64,000 bases of DNA from Microbacterium sediminis (lineage in GTDB: Bacteria; Actinomycetota; Actinomycetes; Actinomycetales; Microbacteriaceae): NCBI RefSeq assembly GCF_004564075.1, contig NZ_CP038256.1, positions 2,170,001 to 2,234,000 on the forward strand. The letters run 5' to 3'. The translations under genes and the position numbers were made by a program. The notes under the pieces were generated by a model. That model was given only the letters and a program-made list of their open reading frames with translations, was not told where the DNA came from and did no database searches. Every line of letters starts with the position of its first letter. Position 1 is the first letter of the stretch. This document shows, piece by piece, positions 16,243-26,518 of the stretch.

Positions 16243-17799
16243 ATGAGCACCGAGGGCACCGCAACACGGGGACTGCGGCCCGACACCATCTCGATCCTGT
16301 GGAAGTTCGGGGTGATGCTCGTCGTCGCGATTGCGATCGCACTCATCCCGACGCCGGAGGGCGTGGACGAGCGCGGCATGCTGATGCTCGGCATCTTCGT
16401 CGCGACGATCATCGGGCTGATCCTGCAGCCGCTGCCGACGCCGTCGGTCTCGCTCATCGGCCTCGCCGCCGCCATGGTCACGGGCGCGATGGGCATGTCG
16501 GCCGTCCGCGTCGAGACCGTCGGCGGCGGCACCGCGAGCCTGCCCATCGAGGCGCTCGGCGGGTTCGCGAACACCACCGTGCTGCTCATCGTGGCGGCGT
16601 TCTTCATCTCCGACGGGTTCCTGCTCACCGGGCTCGGGCGCCGCATCGCGCTGCTGTTCATCCGGGTGCTGGGCAAGACGCCGCTCGGCATCGCGTACGG
16701 CATGGCCGCCACCGATTTGGCCCTGAGCCCGGCGACCCCCTCCAACACCGCGCGCGCCGGCGGGGTGGTCTACCCGATCATCCGATCGATCGCCGAGGTG
16801 CAGGGATCCACGCCCGACAGCGACGAGTCGCGCAAGAAGGTCGGCGCCTACCTCACCTTCACCGCCGCGATCGTGAACACGATCACGAGCGCCATGTTCA
16901 TCACCGCCATGGCGGGCAACCCGCAGGCGGTCGCGCAGGCGGCCGACCTCGGCGTCGACATCACGTGGGGCGGGTGGGCCGCCGCGGCGATCGTGCCGGG
17001 CATCCTCAGCCTCATCGCGGTGCCGTGGGTGATGTCGAAGATCTACGGTCCGACGACCAAGACCACGCCCGAGGCGCCGGCCATGGCCCGCGAGGAGCTC
17101 GCGCGCATGGGCGGCCTGAGCTTCGGCGAGATCGTCATGATCTTCACCTTCGTCCTGCTGCTCGTGCTGTGGGTCTTCGGATCGAGCATCTCGTCGGCCG
17201 TCAACGGCGCGCTCGGCACCAACCTGCAGCTCGACGCCACCACCGCCGCCTTCATCGGCATCGCCGTGATGCTCGTCACCCGGGTGCTCACCTGGAAGGA
17301 CATGGCCAAGAACGCCTCGGCGTGGAACACCTTCATCTTCTTCGCCGTGCTCGTCGGCATGGCCGAGCACCTGAACCGGCTGGGCGTCATCCAGTGGATC
17401 GGCGACTTCGTCAGCGGCCTCGTCGGCGGCATGCCCTGGGTGTTCGCGTTCGCGATCCTCACGCTCGTGTACTTCTACGCGCACTACCTGTTCGCCTCCA
17501 ACACCGCCCAGATCGTGGCGATGTACGGCGTCTTCCTCGGCGCGGCCATCGCCGCCGGCGCTCCCCCGATGTTCGCCGCGCTGGTGTTCGGCTTCATCGG
17601 CAACCTGTTCGGCGCGCTGTCGCACTATGCCTCCGGCCCGTCGGGCGTGATCTACGGCTCCGGCTACATCAAGGTGGGCGAGTGGTTCCGCACCGCGTTC
17701 GTGATGTCGGTGGTCGTCATCCTCATCTGGACGATCGCGGGCGGCGCCTGGATGTTCGTGCTCGGCCTGTGGGACGGCGCGGCCCCGCCGTTCGGCTGA
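16243..17799 (+). CDS. DASS-family (SLC13-like) anion symporter
   Basis: A 518 aa inner-membrane carrier with about 12-14 membrane segments. It is related to divalent anion:Na+ symporters and YbhI/SodiT1-type dicarboxylate carriers. Seen: the first substrate/Na+ motif region SPATPSNTARAGG, matching the SNT signature, and a second one in HYLFASNTAQIVAMYG, the paired SNT motifs of this fold. Expected substrates are C4-dicarboxylates, 2-oxoglutarate or tartrate; the sequence does not decide. ATG start has GAGGAG 6 nt upstream. A GC-rich hairpin follows the stop codon. Confidence 0.88.
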   Translation: MSTEGTATRGLRPDTISILWKFGVMLVVAIAIALIPTPEGVDERGMLMLGIFVATIIGLILQPLPTPSVSLIGLAAAMVTGAMGMSAVRVETVGGGTASLPIEALGGFANTTVLLIVAAFFISDGFLLTGLGRRIALLFIRVLGKTPLGIAYGMAATDLALSPATPSNTARAGGVVYPIIRSIAEVQGSTPDSDESRKKVGAYLTFTAAIVNTITSAMFITAMAGNPQAVAQAADLGVDITWGGWAAAAIVPGILSLIAVPWVMSKIYGPTTKTTPEAPAMAREELARMGGLSFGEIVMIFTFVLLLVLWVFGSSISSAVNGALGTNLQLDATTAAFIGIAVMLVTRVLTWKDMAKNASAWNTFIFFAVLVGMAEHLNRLGVIQWIGDFVSGLVGGMPWVFAFAILTLVYFYAHYLFASNTAQIVAMYGVFLGAAIAAGAPPMFAALVFGFIGNLFGALSHYASGPSGVIYGSGYIKVGEWFRTAFVMSVVVILIWTIAGGAWMFVLGLWDGAAPPFG

Positions 17800-17809
17800 T
17801 CCGCCTCGA

Positions 17810-17842
17810 CGACGCGCCCGGGTCCACGGCCCGGGCGCGTCG
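17810..17842 (+). terminator. GC-rich hairpin, probable terminator
   Basis: A perfect 13 bp stem (CGACGCGCCCGGG / CCCGGGCGCGTCG) with a 7 nt loop starts 11 bp after the transporter stop codon. There is no T-tract, as is common for actinobacterial terminators. Confidence 0.65.
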
Positions 17843-17880
17843 CTGTGCACCGCCTGGGCAGCCGCCCGCGACGCCGTTGC

Positions 17881-17886
17881 TACCGT
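17881..17886 (+). promoter_or_regulatory. -10 box of the guanidine riboswitch transcript
   Basis: TACCGT fits the TAnnnT pattern used elsewhere in this window. It would start transcription at about 17893, just before a GGGCCCG/CGGGCCC hairpin and the aptamer. Confidence 0.5.
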
Positions 17887-17910
17887 GGAGTCGGGGCCCG
17901 CAGCGGGCCC

Positions 17911-17950
17911 GCGGACGAGGGAGCTGTACCCGCACCACGACAAGACGGCC
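17911..17950 (+). ncRNA. Guanidine-III riboswitch (ykkC-III)
   Basis: The 40 nt segment matches the compact guanidine-III aptamer: GCGGACGAGG, then GTACCCGC, then GACAAGACGGC. The first helix is GCGG/CCGC. The pseudoknot helix GCTGT/ACGGC (with one G-U pair) keeps pairing while differing from the well-known Thermobifida version as I remember it, which supports it. The aptamer ends only 15 nt before the ATG of the first SMR gene, so control is probably at translation initiation. Known role of the class: bind guanidinium and turn on exporters or degrading enzymes. Confidence 0.9.
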
Positions 17951-17965
17951 GGAAACGGATGCGTC

Positions 17966-18280
17966 ATGGCGTGGGTGATCCTGATCCTCTCGGGCATGCT
18001 GGAGGCCGTATGGGCCTCGGCGCTCGCCGCCTCGAAGGGCTTCCGCAGGCGGCGGCCCACCGTGCTCTTCGCCGTCTCGCTCGCGGGTAGCATGGCCGGC
18101 CTCGCGTGGGCGATGACGTCGCTGCCCACCGGCACCGCGTACGCCGTGTGGGTGGGCGTCGGCGCGATCCTGACCGTGGTGTGGGCGATCGTGACGCGCA
18201 AGGAACGGGCGAGCATCGCCCGCATCGCGCTGCTCGTGCTGCTGGTGGCCTCGATCGTCGGCCTCAAGGCGGTGAGCTGA
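17966..18280 (+). CDS. SMR-family transporter subunit, guanidinium exporter type
   Basis: A 104 aa four-helix small multidrug resistance protein. The membrane-embedded glutamate is E14 in SGMLEAVWASALAAS, and GTAYAVWVGVGA is the conserved loop motif of the Gdx/SugE branch. It lies directly behind a guanidine-III riboswitch and 1 nt before a second SMR gene, so the pair probably forms a heterodimeric guanidinium/H+ antiporter. The ATG was chosen over an in-frame GTG at 17885, which would run through the aptamer. Confidence 0.92.
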   Translation: MAWVILILSGMLEAVWASALAASKGFRRRRPTVLFAVSLAGSMAGLAWAMTSLPTGTAYAVWVGVGAILTVVWAIVTRKERASIARIALLVLLVASIVGLKAVS

Positions 18281-18281
18281 G

Positions 18282-18638
18282 ATGCCGTGGGTCGTGCTGC
18301 TGCTCAGCGCGGTGTGCGAGGCGGTGTGGGCCACCGCCCTCGGGCTGTCGCAGGGGCTCTCGCTGCCCGGTCCGACGGCGGTGTTCGCCGTCGGGCTCGC
18401 GGCGAGCATGCTGGGCCTCGGCTACGCGGCCACGCGGATCCCGATCGGCACCGCCTACCCCGTCTGGGTGGGCGTGGGTGCCGCCCTCACCGTGGCGTAC
18501 GCGATGGCGACCGGCGCCGAGAGCGCGTCGCCGGCGAAGATCCTTTTCCTGCTCGGCATCGTCGGCGCGGTCGTGGGGCTGAAGCTCCTGCCGCAGGAGC
18601 CGGCCGATGCCGTCAGCCCGCGGCGGCCCGGAACGTGA
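18282..18638 (+). CDS. SMR-family transporter subunit, partner of the preceding gene
   Basis: A 118 aa four-helix SMR protein similar to its neighbour: Glu in SAVCEAVWATALGLS, GTAYPVWVGVGAALT, and a C-terminal tail of about 14 polar residues. The start lies 1 nt after the upstream stop, so the genes are translationally coupled under the same guanidine-III riboswitch. Paired SMR genes usually encode subunits with fixed opposite membrane orientation. Its last 26 bp overlap the convergent NRDE gene. Confidence 0.92.
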   Translation: MPWVVLLLSAVCEAVWATALGLSQGLSLPGPTAVFAVGLAASMLGLGYAATRIPIGTAYPVWVGVGAALTVAYAMATGAESASPAKILFLLGIVGAVVGLKLLPQEPADAVSPRRPGT

Positions 18639-19326
18639 GCGCGTTCCACACCCCGGGTCGCTCGAGCGCGGCGTAGCGCACGTCGGCGGCGCCGGGCCGG
18701 ATCGAGGCCACGCAGGCCAGGAGCGACAGGGTCGGGTAGCCGTGCGGACGGTTGTCGCGGATGATCGCGCGATCGTCGCCCGGGTCGAGCCGACCCGATT
18801 CGGCCAGCACGTCGATCCAGTCGGCCCACCACGGGTCGGCGTCGGTCGACGCCGCGGCGAACGCCTCGCGCCAGGCCGCGATGCGGGCGGTCTGCGGATC
18901 ATCCGGCTCGTCGTGGGCGATCATGTGCGTGCCCGGCTCGAGCACGCGCCGCTGCAGGCGCTCGCCGTCCCAGGTCGTCACCGCCACCTCGGCGCCGTCG
19001 GACTCGACGAGGTGGAAGCCGAGGGTGCGGGGCCGGTCCGGGCCGCGGCCCTCGACGGCCTCGAGCGCGATGGCGCCGCGCGACTCGATGCGCTCCCCGG
19101 CGGGCTCCCCCGCGCGGTTGACGATCACCGCGATGCGGCCGTCGGCCGGCCGCGCGGCCAGCCAGGCCCCGCCCGCGAGTCGGTCGCGCACCCCGATCGT
19201 GCCGGGCCGGTCCGGCCACCACGCGCCGAGCGGATCCCACGCCCGGGCGGGGTCCTCGTCGCGGACGGCGAGCAGGCGGACGGGTTCGCCCGCGCCCTCG
19301 GGGACGCGGATCACGACGGTGCACAC
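18613..19326 (-). CDS. NRDE-family protein (TANGO2-like)
   Basis: A 237 aa protein of the NRDE/TANGO2 family. The start GTG is followed directly by Cys (MCTVVIRVPEG), as expected for a family whose members carry Cys at position 2. The region LLAVRDEDPARAWDP is the altered NRDE signature, and GGAWLAARPADGRIAVIVNRAGE is the next conserved block. The GTG start lies 7 nt after TAGGCT (19339-19334), so it is leaderless and the Cys2 reading is secure. Family members have been linked to heme or lipid handling in eukaryotes; the bacterial role is unclear. Confidence 0.87.
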   Translation of the reverse strand: MCTVVIRVPEGAGEPVRLLAVRDEDPARAWDPLGAWWPDRPGTIGVRDRLAGGAWLAARPADGRIAVIVNRAGEPAGERIESRGAIALEAVEGRGPDRPRTLGFHLVESDGAEVAVTTWDGERLQRRVLEPGTHMIAHDEPDDPQTARIAAWREAFAAASTDADPWWADWIDVLAESGRLDPGDDRAIIRDNRPHGYPTLSLLACVASIRPGAADVRYAALERPGVWNALTFRAAAG

Positions 19327-19395
19327 GCCCTCCAGCCTAGGAGCGCGGCACGGGTGCGTCGTGCGTGCGCCCGCCGGATGCGAGAGGGTGGAGGC

Positions 19396-20724
19396 ATGGT
19401 CACTTCGCCTTCTCCCCGGCGCATCGTCGTCGGCGTGACGGGCGGCATCGCCGCCTACAAGACCGTGCAGCTCGTGCGCCTGCTGGTGACCGACGGGCAC
19501 GACGTGCACGTGGTGCCCACCGAGAACGCGCTGCGCTTCGTCGGCGCACCCACGTGGGAGGCGATCAGCCGCAACCCCGTGACGACGTCGGTGCACGACG
19601 ACGTTCCGCGCGTGCGGCACGTGGCGCTCGGCCAGGCGGCGGACCTCGTGGTGATCGCGCCGGCGACCGCCCACACGCTCGCCAAGATGGCCGCGGGCCT
19701 GGCCGACGACCTGCTCGGCACCACGCTGCTGGCCACGACCGCGCCCGTCGTGGTCGCGCCGGCGATGCACACCGAGATGTGGCGGCATCCGGCGACGCAG
19801 GCCAACGTCGCGACGCTGCGCGAGCGCGGCGTGCGCGTCGTCGGGCCCGACAGCGGCCGGCTCACGGGCGACGACTCCGGACCCGGCCGCATGTCGGAGC
19901 CCGAGCACATCCACGCGGAGGTGTCGGCGCTGCTGCGGGGCGAGGCCGCCGCGGAGCAGGATCGCGCCTCCGCAGGATCCGATCGCGGATCGCACCCCGC
20001 GCCGGCGCCGGACTCCGCCGATCTCGCGGGCCTGCGGATCGTCGTCTCGGCCGGCGGCACGCGCGAGCCGATCGACCCCGTGCGGTTCCTCGGCAACCGC
20101 TCGAGCGGTCGGCAGGGCGTCGCGATCGCGCGGGCCGCCGCCGATCGCGGTGCCGAGGTGGTGCTCGTGGCCGCCCACGTCGACGACGCCGTGCTCGCCG
20201 AGGCGCCGGCGATCGACGTGCGCCGCGCCGGCACGGCGGCGGAGCTGGGCGCGGCGATGCGCGACGCCGCCGCGGGCGCCGACGTCGTGATCATGGCGGC
20301 GGCCGTGGCCGACTACCGGGTGGCCGAGGTCGCCGACGTGAAGCTCACCAAGGAGTCGTCGCCCGGCGGGCTCGAGCTGCGCCTCGTGGAGAACGACGAC
20401 ATCCTCGCCGGGCTGGCGGCCTCCCGCGCGCCGGGCCAGACGATCGTCGGCTTCGCGGCCGAGACGGTCTCGAGCGACGACGAGCTCGTCGAGCGCGCCC
20501 GGCGCAAGCGCGAGCGCAAGGGCGTCGACCTGCTCGCGGCGAACGCCGTGGGATGGGACTCCGGCTTCGAGTCGCACGAGAACGCGGTGGTCGTGGTCGA
20601 CGCGCGCGGCGAGGTCGTGGCGCGGGCCGACGGCACCAAGCGCGAGGTCGCGAACGCGCTCCTCGACGCGGTCGTGCGCGACCACCGCGAGCGACTCAGG
20701 CCTGGCGCGACACCATCTCGGTGA
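19396..20724 (+). CDS. coaBC: Bifunctional phosphopantothenoylcysteine decarboxylase / phosphopantothenate-cysteine ligase
   Basis: A 442 aa fusion of CoaC (residues 1-~185) and CoaB (~212-430) that carries out two steps of coenzyme A synthesis. The CoaC half is a flavoprotein with GVTGGIAAYK, the catalytic-His region RHVALGQAADLVVIAPATA, PAMHTEMW, and the Cys loop replaced by the usual GRLTGDDSGPGRMSEP segment. The CoaB half has VSAGGTREPIDPVRFLGNRSSG, AAAVADYR and KLTKE (the nucleotide-binding lysine). ATG lies 6 nt after GAGGGT. The last 29 bp overlap the convergent AlkD-like gene. The linker at residues ~190-212 is Asp/Ala/Ser-rich. Confidence 0.96.
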   Translation: MVTSPSPRRIVVGVTGGIAAYKTVQLVRLLVTDGHDVHVVPTENALRFVGAPTWEAISRNPVTTSVHDDVPRVRHVALGQAADLVVIAPATAHTLAKMAAGLADDLLGTTLLATTAPVVVAPAMHTEMWRHPATQANVATLRERGVRVVGPDSGRLTGDDSGPGRMSEPEHIHAEVSALLRGEAAAEQDRASAGSDRGSHPAPAPDSADLAGLRIVVSAGGTREPIDPVRFLGNRSSGRQGVAIARAAADRGAEVVLVAAHVDDAVLAEAPAIDVRRAGTAAELGAAMRDAAAGADVVIMAAAVADYRVAEVADVKLTKESSPGGLELRLVENDDILAGLAASRAPGQTIVGFAAETVSSDDELVERARRKRERKGVDLLAANAVGWDSGFESHENAVVVVDARGEVVARADGTKREVANALLDAVVRDHRERLRPGATPSR

Positions 20725-21358
20725 TCCAGATCGGCGCGTACGGCGACGTGCAGTTCGGGGGCGTCGGGTAGTCCTTGAGCACCTCGAGCCGCTCGCCGAT
20801 GTCGAGGGCGCGGGCCCGCTGATCCGGGTGCGCGATGCCGATGTACGCGAGCGCGGAGTTCATCTCCCACTGCAGCGGCGCCGGCGCGTCCTTCATCTCG
20901 GCCTCGATGGTGTCGAGCAGCGCCGGCAGATCGAGCCCCTCGGGGTCCTTCTGTGCGCGGAATCCGGTGAGCGCCCAGCCCGCGGCCGCGACGTACGGAT
21001 CGGCGTCGTCGAGCCAGCGCAGCCGCAGCTCCTCGAGGTGTGGGCTCTTCTTGGCGATGTAGTTCGTCAGCCAGTCCCGCACCTTGGGGGCGCGCGCCTC
21101 GCGCAGCATCGCGTCGATCTCGTCGGCGGAGTACTGCTTCGGGCGCGAGATCAGCAGCGCCAGCAGCCGCGCGGGGGTGACGTCGGTCGCCCACAGCGCG
21201 CGGGCGAGCTCGGGATCGGTCTTCAGGCGCTTGGCGACGGCCCGCAGCTTCGAGAGGTTGACGCCGTGGTCGTCGCCGTGTCGCTCGTTGATCTCGCGCA
21301 TGCGGGGATCCTCGAGCGTCTCGAGCTCGGCGAGCAGCGCGGCCACGGTCTCGGTCAT
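20696..21358 (-). CDS. AlkD-like HEAT-repeat DNA alkylation repair protein
   Basis: A 220 aa all-helical protein of the DNA alkylation repair (AlkD) family. It has the N-terminal block LEDPRMREINERHGDDHGVNLSKL and repeated helical pairs such as ALWATDVTPARLLALLISRP and VRDWLTNYI. AlkD proteins excise bulky cationic alkylated bases without base flipping; activity of this diverged branch is not certain. The ATG is 7 nt after TAACCT (21371-21366), so leaderless. It stands alone between coaBC and sdhB. Confidence 0.78.
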   Translation of the reverse strand: MTETVAALLAELETLEDPRMREINERHGDDHGVNLSKLRAVAKRLKTDPELARALWATDVTPARLLALLISRPKQYSADEIDAMLREARAPKVRDWLTNYIAKKSPHLEELRLRWLDDADPYVAAAGWALTGFRAQKDPEGLDLPALLDTIEAEMKDAPAPLQWEMNSALAYIGIAHPDQRARALDIGERLEVLKDYPTPPNCTSPYAPIWITEMVSRQA

Positions 21359-21389
21359 GCGAGCAAGGTTACGCGCGTTCGATCGCGGC

Positions 21390-22139
21390 TCAGTCGGCCA
21401 TGCCGCGGAGGACCTGGCGCAGCTTCTCGCGGTTCACGCCGGCGATCGCGGTGATCGGGATGCCGGCCGGGCACACGTCGACGCACTCGCCGTACAGCGA
21501 GCAGGGGCCGAACTCCTCCTCGGCCACGCGCACCATCTCCTTGGCGCGCGTGGAGCGCTCGGCCTTGGTCGACGGCATGGTGGCCAGGTGCAGCAGCTTC
21601 GCGCCCACGTAGAGGTTGGCCGATCCGTTGGGGCATGCCGCCACGCACGCGCCGCAGCCGATGCACGCCGCCATGTCGAGCGCGTACTCGGCCTTCTCGT
21701 GCGTGAGGTGGTGCGCATCGGCGTCGGGGGCGGTACCGGCGTCGATCGACGCGTACCCGCCGGCCTTGATGATCCGATCCAGGCCCGAGCGATCCACCGC
21801 GAGGTCGCGGACCACGCGGTAGCTGCCGTTGCGGAAGGGCTCCAGGCGCACGGTGGAGCCGTCGGCGAACGAGCGCAGGTGCTGGCGGCACGAGGGGGTC
21901 TTCTCGACCGGGCCGTGGGGGCGGCCGTCGACCGTGATGCCGCACGAGCCGCAGATGCCCTCGCGGCAGTCCGAGTCGAAGGCGACCGGCTCCTTGCCCT
22001 CGCTCACGAGCTGGTCGTTGAGCTTGTCGAGCGCCTCGAGGAGGGTGAACTCGGGGCCGGCCCCCACGAGGAGGTAGTCCTCGTAGTGCCCCTCGGAGGC
22101 GGCGGAGTCCTGGCGCCAGATCTGCAGGGTGAGCTTCAT
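21390..22139 (-). CDS. sdhB: Succinate dehydrogenase iron-sulfur subunit
   Basis: A 249 aa electron-transfer subunit of complex II. The N-terminal ferredoxin domain carries the [2Fe-2S] cysteines in DSDCREGICGSCG and a later TPSCRQHL. The C-terminal domain has CIGCGACVAACPNG and GPCSLYGECVDVCPAGIP for the [4Fe-4S] and [3Fe-4S] clusters. It is the last gene of sdhCAB, 13 nt after sdhA, with a strong AGGAGG 10 nt before the ATG. The sequence type matches the SdhB/FrdB found with single-subunit cytochrome b anchors in Actinobacteria. Confidence 0.96.
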   Translation of the reverse strand: MKLTLQIWRQDSAASEGHYEDYLLVGAGPEFTLLEALDKLNDQLVSEGKEPVAFDSDCREGICGSCGITVDGRPHGPVEKTPSCRQHLRSFADGSTVRLEPFRNGSYRVVRDLAVDRSGLDRIIKAGGYASIDAGTAPDADAHHLTHEKAEYALDMAACIGCGACVAACPNGSANLYVGAKLLHLATMPSTKAERSTRAKEMVRVAEEEFGPCSLYGECVDVCPAGIPITAIAGVNREKLRQVLRGMAD

Positions 22140-22152
22140 CGGTCCGTACCTC

Positions 22153-24143
<1,991 letters not shown>

Positions 24144-24147
<4 letters not shown>

Positions 24148-24857
24148 GCGAGCACTCCTGCCAGGACGAGGACGGGGATCGACACGTTGCCGAGGCAGAT
24201 CGCGAGCGCGACCGCCCCCGCGACCCACACGGTGATCTGACGCAGCCGCTTGCCGGTGGCGCCGAGGTCGTGCGCGGCCGTCCAGATGCCGTGGAACACG
24301 TGCACCGTGAGAACGAGCATCGTGAGGATGTAGAAGCCGGCGACGAGCGGCCGCTGGAAGCTCGCGATGAGGTTGGCGTACGCCGAGCCCGCCTCGAACT
24401 CGCCCGTGGCCGCCGGCTGCACGCCGAGCGTGAGATCGAGGACGTGGAAGATCACGAACAGCAGGATGATCAGGCCGGTGACGGGCATCGTCCGCGCGAA
24501 CCAGGCATCCACCCCGGAGAGCGCCCTGCGGCGGTGCGGGCCCCGCGCGCGGCGGGCGCGGACGATGAGCAGCACGGCGCAGGCCACGTGCCCGACGAGG
24601 CAGACCAGCAGCACCACGCGCAGGATCCACAGCACGCCCTCGTACGGCACGAGCGGCATGAGCACCTCGCGCAGCCAGTGCGCGTAGTGATCGAACTCCT
24701 CCTGCCCCTGGAAGATGTGCAGGTTGCCGTACATGTGCACGAACACGAACGCCGTGAAGATGAGGCCGGTGACGGCCATGATCACCTTCGCCCAGAAGTT
24801 CGACACGGGCACGCGATGCGGCCGCGCCGTCGTCGTGCGGTCCTGAACCGCCGTCAT
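24144..24857 (-). CDS. sdhC: Succinate dehydrogenase cytochrome b subunit
   Basis: A 237 aa single-chain membrane anchor with five predicted helices, of the type that carries two hemes b in Gram-positive bacteria. Candidate heme ligands are the histidines in FVFVHMYGNLHIF, LVGHVACAVLL, FVIFHVLDL and LTVHVFHGIWTA. It passes electrons from SdhB to menaquinone. The ATG has GGGGAGG 6 nt upstream. A TAGAGT -10 box (24900-24895) would start an mRNA with about a 30 nt leader. First gene of sdhCAB. Confidence 0.94.
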
Positions 24858-24894
24858 GCCGTCCTCCCCGGATCGCGGCCTCCCCCTGGGCGTC

Positions 24895-24900
24895 ACTCTA
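24895..24900 (-). promoter_or_regulatory. -10 box of the sdhCAB operon
   Basis: TAGAGT read on the minus strand, about 37 bp upstream of the sdhC ATG. It fits the TAnnnT consensus seen across the window, but here it leaves a true leader with a Shine-Dalgarno. Confidence 0.55.
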
Positions 24901-24962
24901 GGGGCCGCCTCGTTCGGGCGGAAGGGAGGCGCGCGGAGCGTTCATCCGCCCGAAACGGCGGA

Positions 24963-25790
24963 TCAGACGAGGAACAGCGCGTCGAGCAGGCCCGGATTGT
25001 GCGCGTGCACGAGGACGAGGAACACCACGGCATCGAAGAGCAGGTGGACCGTGACGACGTAGGCGAGCGAGCGGGTCTTGAGGAAGATGAACCCCTGCAG
25101 CAGCGCGAACGGGATGGTCAGCACCGGACCCCATGCGCGGTAGCCGAGCTCCCAGAGGAAGCTGACGAACACGATCGCCTGGAGCACGTTGGCGGTCGCG
25201 TCGTGGAAGTGCCGCCGCAGCAGGGCGAACACCGTGCAGATGAAGAACAGCTCGTCCCAGATCCCCACCGCGCCGACGCCGACGAACAGCCGGGCGATCA
25301 GATCCGGGTCGTCGACGACCGGCCAGTTGCGGTACACGCCGCTCGTGACGAAGTAGAACGGCAGAATCAGCCAGCCGAGCACGAGCACGGCGACGAGCCA
25401 CGCCCACTGCCACCGGCTCCACCGGCCGCCGCCGCGCCACGGGAAGCGGATCGCGTGATCGCGGTAGGCCCAGCGGCTCAGCACGTACGGGAGGAGGACC
25501 GCCCCGCCGAGCGCGAGCGTGAACGCGAGCATCGAGAGGTTGTCGAGCTTCGCCTCGAGATGGATCGCGCTCGCGCACACCAGCCCGACGGCGATGAGCG
25601 ACAGGTCCCGCGTCAGGCGCGTGATCTCGAGCCGCGGCAGCGACGAGGCCAGCACGCCGACGGCGAGGAGCACATAGCCGAACGGGCGCGACTCGAGCAC
25701 GAACATCGCGGGCGCCGCCAGGCACACGAGCAGCGCCGGGACGACGCCCCACGACAGGAGCGGGCGCGGCGTCGCGGCGGCGTGGGCCAT
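24963..25790 (-). CDS. CPBP-like intramembrane protease family protein
   Basis: A 275 aa protein with about eight membrane segments. The C-terminal third has WDELFFICTVFALLRR and VTVHLLFDAVVF, which resemble the EExxxR and HxxxD/N motifs of CPBP (Abi/type II CAAX prenyl endopeptidase-like) proteins. The first motif has DE where EE is usual, so proteolytic activity is doubtful. The ATG overlaps the stop of trmB (ATGA), so it is translated after it. Role unknown. Confidence 0.68.
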   Translation of the reverse strand: MAHAAATPRPLLSWGVVPALLVCLAAPAMFVLESRPFGYVLLAVGVLASSLPRLEITRLTRDLSLIAVGLVCASAIHLEAKLDNLSMLAFTLALGGAVLLPYVLSRWAYRDHAIRFPWRGGGRWSRWQWAWLVAVLVLGWLILPFYFVTSGVYRNWPVVDDPDLIARLFVGVGAVGIWDELFFICTVFALLRRHFHDATANVLQAIVFVSFLWELGYRAWGPVLTIPFALLQGFIFLKTRSLAYVVTVHLLFDAVVFLVLVHAHNPGLLDALFLV

Positions 25791-26518
25791 CAGCCGCGCG
25801 GGACCCGGCGGTAGGTGAGGTCGCGGATGTCGCGGCCCTTCTCGATCCCCTTGCGCTCGAACGCGGTCATCGCGCGGCCCTCGAACCGCTCGGCCCACTC
25901 GCCCTCGAAGGCCCGCTCGAACTCGGGCGCGGCGTCCATGACCTCGCGCATCTGCAGCGCGTAGTCCTCCCAGTCGGTCGCCAGGCGCAGCACCCCGCCG
26001 TCGCGCAGCGCGCGGCCCACCGTCGCGCCGAAGCCGTCCTTGATCATGCGGCGCTTGTGGTGGCGCTTCTTGTGCCACGGGTCGCTGAAGAAGATCCAGA
26101 CCTCGCTGGCCGATCCCTCCGGCAGCAGCGTCTCGAGCACCTCGGGCGCGTTCGCCTCGATCACCCGCAGATTGCGCGCGCCGGCCTTGTCGGCATCGAG
26201 CATGGTGCGGGCGAGGCCGCCGACGTAGACCTCCACGGCGAGGAAGTCGGTGTCGGGGTTGTTCACCGCGGCATTCACGATCGCGTGGCCCTGGCCCGAG
26301 CCGATCTCGACGATGAGCGGGGCCTCGCGACCGAACTCCGCGGCCGGGTCGAACACGGCGTCGGGGTGCACCGACGTGGAGGCGGCATCGCGCGGCACGT
26401 CGAAGCGGTAGAACGGCGACAGCTCGGCCCACGCGCGCTCCTGCGCCTCCGACATGCGGCCGCCGCGCCGAACGAACGAGACGGGCTGATCGCGGTACCG
26501 GGGTGCGTCGTCGGGCAT
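25790..26518 (-). CDS. trmB: tRNA (guanine-N7-)-methyltransferase
   Basis: A 242 aa SAM-dependent enzyme that makes m7G46 in the variable loop of tRNAs. Seen: the SAM loop VEIGSGQGHAIV, the acidic VEVYVGG, the catalytic-Asp region IFFSDPWHKKRHHKRRMI, the TrmB signature, and DWEDYA and TAFERKGIEKGRDI at the C-terminus. ATG lies 7 nt after TACCCT, so leaderless. First gene of a two-gene unit with the CPBP-like protein. Confidence 0.95.
   Translation of the reverse strand: MPDDAPRYRDQPVSFVRRGGRMSEAQERAWAELSPFYRFDVPRDAASTSVHPDAVFDPAAEFGREAPLIVEIGSGQGHAIVNAAVNNPDTDFLAVEVYVGGLARTMLDADKAGARNLRVIEANAPEVLETLLPEGSASEVWIFFSDPWHKKRHHKRRMIKDGFGATVGRALRDGGVLRLATDWEDYALQMREVMDAAPEFERAFEGEWAERFEGRAMTAFERKGIEKGRDIRDLTYRRVPRG

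Noticed and set aside
17966..18638. SMR pair as multidrug exporters
   Set aside because: The guanidine-III riboswitch directly upstream and the Gdx-type motifs argue for guanidinium export.
24963..25790. Active CPBP protease in a toxin or bacteriocin-immunity system
   Set aside because: The first motif is DE rather than EE, and no bacteriocin genes are nearby; only family membership is claimed.
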